Below, in pieces: positions 57,408 through 64,000 of a stretch of DNA of 64,000 bases. The notes beneath the pieces are model-generated. The model saw only the letters and a program-made list of their open reading frames with translations. It ran no database searches and was not told where the DNA came from. How positions within the stretch are numbered: the first letter of the stretch is position 1; every line of letters starts with the position of its first letter. Source of the stretch: Vibrio sp. qd031 (GTDB lineage: Bacteria; Pseudomonadota; Gammaproteobacteria; Enterobacterales; Vibrionaceae); NCBI RefSeq assembly GCF_002100145.1, contig NZ_JXQD01000025.1:124001-188000 (forward strand). The letters run 5' to 3'. A program made the position numbers and the translations under genes.

Positions 57408-58928
57408 CTAGTCTTTGGATTGTCTTAGGCTAAGAACGCTGATCATAAATAGAAGTAAAACCAATATCTTTAGCGGCAGGACACCAAAATTTAAGAAAGG
57501 AGTCACTCCTTGGGTGGGCGTTATCTCCGCGCGTAGCACCGCGGTGGTAAATTGCGGGATCTCTGCGACTATGTCCCCTTTATGGTCAGTGACCATGGTG
57601 ACACCATTGTTGGTGGCTCGTATTACTGGTTTACCCAGTTCTAGTGCTCTCATTCGAGCAATTTCCATGTGCTGCCAGGGACCAGCAGAGGTGCCAAACC
57701 AAGCATCGTTTGATAGTGTGAGGATATAGTCACTGTCTTGCGTAATATTGTCGCGAACCAATTGGTTAAAAATGATTTCGTAACAGAGCGCGGTGACTAA
57801 ATGATGATCGCCTGCGACTAAGTTAGGTTGAATTCGTTCGCCACGAGCAAACGACGACATCGGCAAGTTAAAAAACGGTGCCAGAGGACGCAGCAAAGAC
57901 TCTAAAGGGACGAACTCACCAAATGGCAACAGATGATATTTATGATAGCGCTGCTGCGTTGCGTAGTCGTAAGCGTCGTGATTGGTTTTGCCTAACGTGA
58001 TCACACTGTTGTAGTAGTCCCCCTGTTCAGCGGTGACGACCCCAGTGATGACGGCGCTGTTATTAAGTTTTGCTGCTTCATCGAGAGAGGTGAGAAAAGA
58101 TCGAACTTCGCGCTCAAACGCAGGGATGGCGGCTTCTGGCCAGACAATAATGTCTGCGTCCCAATTTTCACGGGTTAAGTCCATAAATTTGAGCAGGGTA
58201 GGCCAGCGCTCGGCGGGCAGCCATTTTTTCTCTTGTGCAATATTACCTTGAACCAGTGCCACCGAAGTCACTTGATCGTGATCTGGTGTCACCCAATCCG
58301 TTTTGCCCGCTGTGACAGACAATAACCCAATAGCAATAGTGGGAATCGCCCACTGCCATCGTTTATTCGTCACTGCAATGTAGAGACCTAGCGAGCTGGC
58401 AACGACAGAAAGCGTCACTAAGTCGACTCCACCAATTGGGGCGAAATTGGCGTAGGGTGAGTCAATCTGGCTATAGCCTAATAAGAGCCACGGAAAGCCC
58501 GTTAACATCCAGCCTCTAAGCCAATCAATACTAAGCCAAGCCGCAATAAGGAACGCAAAGCTATGTGCGCTGTTCAGTTTCGGTGAGTAGCGTCGATTAA
58601 CGTAGCCGAATAAGGCGGGAAACAATGATAGATAGCTGACCAGCACGAGCATTAAAAAAAGGCTAGCAAGCTTTGGCATCCCGCCAAAGGTATCGATGGA
58701 TACGTGCACCCAGCTAATGCCAAAACCAAATAACCCTAGTCCGTAGCTAAAGCCACTCATAAGACCCTGCTTGGCAGTTTGCCTGTGCTGAATAAGCAAT
58801 AAGGCGAGTACGGAGGCAAATGCAATTGGCCAATAGGAGTAGGGTGCAAAGGCGAGAGGGGTTACAGCGCCCACAAAAAAGGCCGCAAGCGGCCTGATGA
58901 GGCGATGAATAAATACAGAATTCATCAT
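57408..58928 (-). CDS. lnt: Apolipoprotein N-acyltransferase Lnt
   Basis: Lnt adds the third acyl chain to lipoproteins, needed for outer membrane sorting of the many lipoproteins in this window. The 506-residue protein has about six to eight N-terminal membrane helices and a C-terminal nitrilase domain with the catalytic Glu ([11 protein letters not shown]), Lys ([14 protein letters not shown]) and Cys ([10 protein letters not shown]). It may start at ATG 58928 or the next codon 58925; neither has a clear Shine-Dalgarno. It follows corC by 10 bases. Confidence 0.96.
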   Translation of the reverse strand: MMNSVFIHRLIRPLAAFFVGAVTPLAFAPYSYWPIAFASVLALLLIQHRQTAKQGLMSGFSYGLGLFGFGISWVHVSIDTFGGMPKLASLFLMLVLVSYLSLFPALFGYVNRRYSPKLNSAHSFAFLIAAWLSIDWLRGWMLTGFPWLLLGYSQIDSPYANFAPIGGVDLVTLSVVASSLGLYIAVTNKRWQWAIPTIAIGLLSVTAGKTDWVTPDHDQVTSVALVQGNIAQEKKWLPAERWPTLLKFMDLTRENWDADIIVWPEAAIPAFEREVRSFLTSLDEAAKLNNSAVITGVVTAEQGDYYNSVITLGKTNHDAYDYATQQRYHKYHLLPFGEFVPLESLLRPLAPFFNLPMSSFARGERIQPNLVAGDHHLVTALCYEIIFNQLVRDNITQDSDYILTLSNDAWFGTSAGPWQHMEIARMRALELGKPVIRATNNGVTMVTDHKGDIVAEIPQFTTAVLRAEITPTQGVTPFLNFGVLPLKILVLLLFMISVLSLRQSKD

Positions 58929-58938
58929 ATTTTAAACG

Positions 58939-59832
58939 TTACTCTGGTTGCTGTGCTTCGACCACTTGCTCTGGGACGGTCACTTGCAGTTGGATGATTC
59001 GACGATTATCTGCGGAGGTCACTTTAAACGACAGTTCGTCAATTTCAACGATTTCACCGCGGCTAGGAAGGTGACCAAATCGAGTCATGACCAATCCCCC
59101 GATAGTGTCGACTTCATCATCGTCAAGATCGGTACCAAAGGTGTCATTGAACTCACTGATAGGCGTAAGCGCTTTTACCGCGAAGGTATGCTTACTGAGT
59201 TTGCGAATGTCTTGCTCTTCTTCGTCATCGAACTCATCTTCGATTTCGCCAACAATTTCTTCAAGAATGTCTTCGATGGTCACAAGACCCGATACACCCC
59301 CAAATTCATCGACAACGATCGCCATATGGTAGCGCTCTTCTCGGAACTCTTTTAGCAGTTTATCGACACGCTTACTCTCTGGCACTACAACCGCTTGACG
59401 AAGCACTTGCTCAATATCGAACGGCGCACTGTCTGAGCCTAAGTACCCAAGTAGGTCCTTAGCCAGCAATAGACCTTCAACATGATCTTTGTCTTCATTA
59501 ATGACTGGGTAACGGGAGTGTTGTGCATCAGTGATGATGCTAATCAGCTCGTCTAAGTTATGAGTGCGTTCCACCGTGACCATTTGCGAGCGAGGCAACA
59601 TAATGTCTCTCACGCGTTGATCAGCGATTTCCATCACCCCTTCGAGCATGTCGCGGGTGTCGTGGTCGATGAGGTCATTGACCTCAGAATCTCGGATCAC
59701 ATCGACCAGTTCTTGTTTATCCTTAGGGTCGCCGTTAAACAGCTGTGCTAAGCGTTCAAAGAAGGACTTCCGACTGGGACCTTCTGATTTTTCCTTCGTT
59801 CCTTCCGGAGACGTCGAATTGTCGTCGTTCAT
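58939..59832 (-). CDS. corC: CorC/YbeX CBS-domain protein
   Basis: CorC-type proteins are linked to Mg2+/Co2+ efflux and, as YbeX, to ribosome metabolism. The 297-residue soluble protein has two CBS domains ([16 protein letters not shown] and the [21 protein letters not shown] block) followed by a transporter-associated CorC_HlyC domain ([20 protein letters not shown]). The operon with ybeY and ybeZ supports a ribosome or stress role. Confidence 0.94.
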   Translation of the reverse strand: MNDDNSTSPEGTKEKSEGPSRKSFFERLAQLFNGDPKDKQELVDVIRDSEVNDLIDHDTRDMLEGVMEIADQRVRDIMLPRSQMVTVERTHNLDELISIITDAQHSRYPVINEDKDHVEGLLLAKDLLGYLGSDSAPFDIEQVLRQAVVVPESKRVDKLLKEFREERYHMAIVVDEFGGVSGLVTIEDILEEIVGEIEDEFDDEEEQDIRKLSKHTFAVKALTPISEFNDTFGTDLDDDEVDTIGGLVMTRFGHLPSRGEIVEIDELSFKVTSADNRRIIQLQVTVPEQVVEAQQPE

Positions 59833-59896
59833 TGTTTCTCTTAAGTTAGCGCTACCGAAGTGGGATAGCTCACTGTAATCGCAGACGCGTGAGCGA

Positions 59897-60361
59897 TTAC
59901 GATTTTTCGCTTAGATAAGGGTCTTCAAACCCCATTCTTTGCAATATTTGAGTCTCAAGCGATTCCATTTCGATCGCTTCTTCATCGTCAATATGATCAT
60001 AACCTAGCAGATGTAGGGCACCATGCACAACCATATGTGCCCAATGTGCTGCTAAGGTCTTATCTTGGTCTTTCGCTTCTTGCTCGACAACCTGTTTGCA
60101 AATGATTAAATCGCCCAACAAATTGATCTCGACACCTGGTGGTGCCTCAAAAGGAAAAGAGAGCACATTGGTGGGTTTGTCTTTGCCTCGATAATCGAAA
60201 TTAAGCCGGTGACTCTCTTGCTCATCGACTAGGCGTACCGTGAGGTCAAACTCGTCATCGAGTTTTTCTGTTGCGGTATTTAGCCATAGCGACACTTGCT
60301 CTTCGCTAGGAAGGTTTTGCGACTCTTCGCACGCTATTTGAAAGTCTAGATTAATGCTCAT
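59897..60361 (-). CDS. ybeY: Endoribonuclease YbeY
   Basis: YbeY is a zinc RNase needed for 16S rRNA 3' maturation and 70S quality control. The 154-residue protein has the catalytic zinc motif [11 protein letters not shown] and the preceding FPFEAPPG and LGDLIIC blocks. It is 25 bases after ybeZ and 64 before corC. Confidence 0.96.
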   Translation of the reverse strand: MSINLDFQIACEESQNLPSEEQVSLWLNTATEKLDDEFDLTVRLVDEQESHRLNFDYRGKDKPTNVLSFPFEAPPGVEINLLGDLIICKQVVEQEAKDQDKTLAAHWAHMVVHGALHLLGYDHIDDEEAIEMESLETQILQRMGFEDPYLSEKS

Positions 60362-60386
60362 TAGGTGTTCACCAGCCTATTAAAGG

Positions 60387-61487
60387 TTACTTATTTGAGA
60401 TAGCTTGCGCTTGTGAAAGTGCCGCGTCGGCGACTAATTTAGCTTCTCTGGCCTCGCGCTCTTCACGACGTTTTTTATCCATCGCTTTTTTCTCGAGAGC
60501 GTCTTTGGCTTCCCAGTTCTCGTACGCATTGACGATACGAGCAACCACAGGGTGTCTCACTACATCGTCTGACTGGAAGAAGTTAAAGCTGATGTCATCG
60601 ACGTCAGAAAGCACTTCAATCGCATGACGCAATCCAGAGCGCGCTCCACGAGGTAAGTCAATTTGGGTTACATCACCTGTGATCACTGCGCGAGAATTAA
60701 AGCCGATACGCGTTAGGAACATTTTCATCTGTTCTACAGTGGTGTTTTGGCTTTCGTCCAAAATGATGAACGCATCATTAAGGGTACGCCCGCGCATGTA
60801 AGCAAGTGGCGCGACTTCAATGACGTTACGCTCGATGAGTTTTTCCACTTTCTCAAAGCCGAGCATTTCAAACAACGCATCGTACAAAGGGCGCAAGTAA
60901 GGATCGACTTTTTGGCTTAAATCACCAGGCAGAAAACCCAGCTTCTCACCCGCTTCAACAGCAGGTCGGGTCAGCAGAATACGGCGAATCTCTTGGCGCT
61001 CTAGGGCATCTACAGCCGCAGCAACCGCTAAATACGTCTTACCTGTACCCGCAGGACCAATACCGAAGCTGATGTCATGGGTAACCATATTCATCAAGTA
61101 CTGGCCTTGATTTGGCGTGCGAGGCTTAATGATGCCTTTTTTGGTCTTAATAAAGACTTCTTTGCCGACGGTAAACTCAGCTTCCTCGGTTTGCTCTAGC
61201 ACACCTGACTCTTTCACCGCCAAGTGAATTTGCTCAGGCTCAATATCGATTTGCTTGCCTTTTACCGGAGCGGTTTCGATGTAGAGGTGCTTAATGATAT
61301 CCAGACCCGCAGCAGCAGTATGAGGTTTACCTACTATGGTGAAGAAATTTCCGCGGTAGTTGATTTCAACGCCTAGACGGCGCTCTAGATGTTTGATGTT
61401 GTCATCAAAGGGGCCACAAAGGCTGGACAGACGTTGGTTGTCTGCAGGTTCTAGATTAATTTCTAGAGTGACAATTTTATTGCTCAA
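60387..61487 (-). CDS. ybeZ: PhoH-like ATPase YbeZ
   Basis: YbeZ is a PhoH-family ATPase that interacts with YbeY and is thought to aid rRNA processing. The 366-residue protein has an N-terminal KH-like part, Walker A GPAGTGKTYLA, Walker B FIILDESQNTT and the ITGDVTQIDLP block. A stem-loop precedes the start. It is read from the miaB direction. Confidence 0.95.
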   Translation of the reverse strand: MSNKIVTLEINLEPADNQRLSSLCGPFDDNIKHLERRLGVEINYRGNFFTIVGKPHTAAAGLDIIKHLYIETAPVKGKQIDIEPEQIHLAVKESGVLEQTEEAEFTVGKEVFIKTKKGIIKPRTPNQGQYLMNMVTHDISFGIGPAGTGKTYLAVAAAVDALERQEIRRILLTRPAVEAGEKLGFLPGDLSQKVDPYLRPLYDALFEMLGFEKVEKLIERNVIEVAPLAYMRGRTLNDAFIILDESQNTTVEQMKMFLTRIGFNSRAVITGDVTQIDLPRGARSGLRHAIEVLSDVDDISFNFFQSDDVVRHPVVARIVNAYENWEAKDALEKKAMDKKRREEREAREAKLVADAALSQAQAISNK

Positions 61488-61507
61488 TTCACATCCCTTA
61501 AACTTAA

Positions 61508-61530
61508 AGAGCCCGATTGTGACCGGGCTC
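61508..61530 (-). terminator. Stem-loop between miaB and ybeZ
   Basis: GAGCCCG (61509-61515) pairs with CGGGCTC (61524-61530) around eight bases; on the minus strand TTTAAGTTT follows. It could end part of the miaB transcripts or attenuate ybeZ. A weak T-tract makes efficiency uncertain. Confidence 0.55.
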
Positions 61531-61600
61531 GTGTTTGTCTTTTTAGTGCGGTATCTACTTCCAGTTTAGATCTGTTCAAACTGAAGATCTAGCGGAAGAT

Positions 61601-63025
61601 CTATGGCGTAAACGTGGCCACACCCAATTCATCTTCGCGACGGGTTTTTTCCATCATCTGTTTTGGCGAGGTGATAGAACGTAACCCTAGCTCTGCTTCA
61701 GTGCGCAGCAGTTCTGCACGTAGAGAGTTTGCGAACACGTCGGTAATTTTAACATCGACATATTGCCCAATTAAGTCAGCGGAGCCTTCAAAGTTCACCA
61801 CACGGTTGTTTTCAGTACGACCGCGCAGTTCCATCAGATTCTTCTTAGACGGGCCTTCTACTAATATGCGTTGCTCAGTATCGAGCATTAAACGCGAGTA
61901 GCGCATGGCTTGGCTGTTGACCTGCTGCTGAAGCTCGTACAAGCGCTCTTTCTTCTCTTGCTCACTCAAATCACACGGGTAGTCTGCCGCTGGCGTGCCT
62001 GGACGAGGTGAGAAAATGAAGCTAAAGCTCATATCAAAGTCGACATCACGAATAAGCTTCATGGTGTCTTGGAAATCTTTGTCGGTTTCACCTGGGAAGC
62101 CAACAATGAAATCAGAGCTGATCTGAATGTCTGGGCGCGCTTTACGCAACTTTCGAATAATAGACTTGTATTCGATGGCAGTGTGCGGCCTTTTCATCAT
62201 GGTAAGAATGCGATCTGAACCACTTTGTACTGGTAAGTGCAGGAAGCTCACAAGCTCTGGGGTATCTTCGTAGACGGCAACGATGTCGTCTGTGAACTCA
62301 AGTGGGTGGCTGGTGGTAAAGCGCAAACGGTCAATACCGTCGATAGACGCCACTAAGCGCAATAGCTCCGCAAAGCTGCAGATATCACCGTCGTGAGTAG
62401 GACCACGGTATGCATTTACGTTTTGGCCAAGTAGGTTAACTTCACGTACCCCTTGCTCCGCCAGTTGTGCCACTTCAAACAATACATCGTCCATTGGGCG
62501 GCTAACTTCTTCACCACGGGTGTAGGGAACTACGCAATAAGTACAGTATTTTGAACAGCCTTCCATAATAGAAACGAATGCTGTTGCCCCTTCCGCGCGT
62601 GGCTCAGGTAAGCTATCGAATTTTTCGATTTCTGGAAAAGAGATGTCCATGACAGGTGCATCATCATTTTGTGAACGCTTGATCATCTCTGGTAGGCGAT
62701 GCAGCGTTTGTGGGCCAAAAATAACATCGACATAAGGTGCTCGTTGACGAATGTGATCGCCTTCTTGAGTCGCAACACAGCCACCGACTCCGATAACGAG
62801 ATCTGGCTTTTTGTCTTTGAGCGTTTTCCAACGACCCAATTGGTGGAAGACTTTCTCCTGCGCTTTTTCGCGGATGGAGCAAGTATTGAGCAGCAGAACA
62901 TCAGCCTCTTCTGGGACTTCGGTTAATTCGTAACCGTTAGCAGCATTTAATAAATCGGCCATCTTAGATGAATCGTATTCGTTCATCTGGCAGCCCCAGG
63001 TTTTAATCAGAAGTTTTTTACTCAT
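61601..63025 (-). CDS. miaB: tRNA-2-methylthio-N6-dimethylallyladenosine synthase MiaB
   Basis: MiaB adds methylthio to i6A37 of tRNAs reading UNN codons. The 474-residue protein has the N-terminal UPF0004 domain with cluster cysteines ([21 protein letters not shown]), the radical SAM motif CSKYCTYC and a C-terminal TRAM domain. ATG 63025 gives the family start [13 protein letters not shown]; a longer frame to 63190 is rejected. It is divergent from ubiF, as in E. coli. Confidence 0.97.
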   Translation of the reverse strand: MSKKLLIKTWGCQMNEYDSSKMADLLNAANGYELTEVPEEADVLLLNTCSIREKAQEKVFHQLGRWKTLKDKKPDLVIGVGGCVATQEGDHIRQRAPYVDVIFGPQTLHRLPEMIKRSQNDDAPVMDISFPEIEKFDSLPEPRAEGATAFVSIMEGCSKYCTYCVVPYTRGEEVSRPMDDVLFEVAQLAEQGVREVNLLGQNVNAYRGPTHDGDICSFAELLRLVASIDGIDRLRFTTSHPLEFTDDIVAVYEDTPELVSFLHLPVQSGSDRILTMMKRPHTAIEYKSIIRKLRKARPDIQISSDFIVGFPGETDKDFQDTMKLIRDVDFDMSFSFIFSPRPGTPAADYPCDLSEQEKKERLYELQQQVNSQAMRYSRLMLDTEQRILVEGPSKKNLMELRGRTENNRVVNFEGSADLIGQYVDVKITDVFANSLRAELLRTEAELGLRSITSPKQMMEKTRREDELGVATFTP

Positions 63026-63237
63026 GTCTGTTCGCTCGATCGTTAGTTTAAATAAGGGAGCAAAGCCCATTGTTATTTGGTTGCCGTTGTAGGAAATCTC
63101 ACCACACACGGCAGGGCGCGTATTGTACTGGTTTCCACGCACTGTGACCAGAGCTAAAGCGCAGGGTGAATTTCTAAGTTTTAGCAGCAATCAATTTCAC
63201 TTTTAAGTACAATCATTTGAGTACAGTTCTCAGCGTT

Positions 63238-64000
63238 ATGGACAGCATGAAGCAATTTGATTTTACGATTATTGGCGGCGGAATGGTGGGCAGTGCAACT
63301 GCCATTGGATTAGCGAAACAGGGATGGAAGGTCGCGGTAATCGAGGCTCAGCTACCCCAACCATTTTGCCCAGAGCAACCCGTCGACTTGCGGGTCTCAG
63401 CTATTTCGGCGGGCTCGGTCGAGTTGCTTAGCGAACTGGGAGCTTGGGAAGGTATCTTAGATAGGCGCTGTTGCCCCTATAAGCGCCTTGCAACATGGGA
63501 AAGTGATGGCTGCCAAATCGAGTTTAGTGCCGAGCAGTTAGCGTTAGAGTCGCTAGGTTATATGGTTGAGAATCGAGTGGTGCAATTGGCGCTGCTGGAG
63601 CAGTTTGAGCATTACCCTGAGATCGAGCTATTTTCCGGTGAGTATTTAGACCGTCTTACCCCGCAAAACACTGAGGGTGACGGCGCAGCAACCCTGGTTG
63701 CGCTGTCTAATGGAACCACGCTGAGTACTAAGACCGTCATTGGCGCAGATGGCGCTAATTCGAAGGTGAGGCAGTTGTCCAACATTGGCATTACCGCATG
63801 GGATTATCGCCAGCATTGTATGCTTATTCATGTTGAAACGCAGCTGCCGCAACAAGACATTACGTGGCAATGGTTTACCCCATCGGGGCCACGCTCGCTA
63901 CTACCACTTAACGGTCAACAAGCATCGCTGGTATGGTACGACGCGCCCGCGACGATCCGCGCTTTAAGCAAGATGAGCAATAGTCAACTTGCAGAGGAAA
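63238..64000 (+). CDS. ubiF: 3-demethoxyubiquinol 3-hydroxylase UbiF, N-terminal part (3' truncated)
   Basis: UbiF hydroxylates the ring in ubiquinone synthesis. At least 254 codons are open to the window end. The N-terminus has the FAD motif IIGGGMVGSATAIGLA and the UbiH/UbiF family blocks DLRVSAISAGSVELL, YKRLATWESDG, LGYMVENRVVQ and VIGADGANSKVRQ. The LGYMVENRV and PRSLLPL sequences fit UbiF better than UbiH or UbiI. Start could be ATG 63238 or 63247. Its place opposite miaB is conserved. Confidence 0.92.
   Translation, partial: MDSMKQFDFTIIGGGMVGSATAIGLAKQGWKVAVIEAQLPQPFCPEQPVDLRVSAISAGSVELLSELGAWEGILDRRCCPYKRLATWESDGCQIEFSAEQLALESLGYMVENRVVQLALLEQFEHYPEIELFSGEYLDRLTPQNTEGDGAATLVALSNGTTLSTKTVIGADGANSKVRQLSNIGITAWDYRQHCMLIHVETQLPQQDITWQWFTPSGPRSLLPLNGQQASLVWYDAPATIRALSKMSNSQLAEE

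Noticed and set aside
1..64000. Search for CRISPR arrays, insertion sequences, phage genes, toxin-antitoxin pairs or integrons
   Set aside because: No regular spaced repeats, transposases, integrases or typical defence gene families were found; the window is core chromosome.

Overview
The window is a stretch of core chromosome from a marine gammaproteobacterium, almost certainly a Vibrio or a close Vibrionaceae relative. The evidence is the full Na+-translocating NADH:quinone reductase operon with its maturation genes apbE and nqrM, a Tsx/OmpK-type outer membrane protein, an ECF sigma/ChrR pair, and gene orders typical of this family. I see no insertion sequence, prophage, integron, CRISPR array, rRNA or tRNA gene. 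Coding density is high and almost every gene can be assigned to a family.

Layout. 1-4074: 3' half of recB and complete recD. 4131-10961: argA, mltA, tcdA, csdE, csdA, yajL and panE, covering arginine synthesis, murein turnover, a cysteine desulfurase sulfur relay with the ct6A tRNA enzyme, and pantothenate synthesis. 11100-15353: an OmpK/Tsx porin facing a four-gene operon (LON-domain protein, DUF4397 lipoprotein, ECF sigma factor, ChrR anti-sigma) preceded by an ECF11-like promoter. 15439-18242: periplasmic cyclophilin, a YajG-like lipoprotein, rlmG and bolA. 18300-25877: the Na+-NQR module nqrABCDEF, apbE and nqrM, with a roughly 220-nt structured leader. 25955-30181: dinB with a LexA box, a DUF4250 gene, yaeP, proS and trmO. 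30519-33801: an AbgT transporter and a membrane diguanylate cyclase. 33912-37221: metNIQ with tandem MetJ boxes, and gmhB. 37442-42234: an RND efflux adaptor/pump pair and a YitT protein. 42423-43843: glyA with MetR and PurR sites. 43920-63025: a small duplicated-module lipoprotein and two conserved clusters. The first holds lipA, lipB, ybeD, dacA, rlpA, rodA, mrdA, rlmH, rsfS, holA, lptE and leuS. The second holds ybeL, lnt, corC, ybeY, ybeZ and miaB. 63238-64000: the 5' part of ubiF.

How the genes work together. Several parts form units: RecB/RecD (with RecC outside the window), CsdA-CsdE-TcdA, NqrA-F with ApbE (covalent FMN) and NqrM (iron centre), MetN-MetI-MetQ, LipB-LipA, RodA-PBP2 with RlpA and PBP5, LptE and Lnt in envelope assembly, and YbeY/YbeZ/CorC. 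One-carbon and methionine control is visible as MetJ boxes at metN and MetR plus PurR sites at glyA.

Most of the window is ordinary. The best candidates for something under-described are: (1) the nqrA leader, where a terminator-like hairpin ending in six T and an alternative upstream pairing look mutually exclusive; (2) the LON/DUF4397/ECF/ChrR operon with its own ECF-type promoter; (3) a 108-residue lipoprotein built from two copies of a C-X18-C module; (4) a triple-hairpin spacer between leuS and lptE; (5) the absence of nadD from between holA and rsfS.
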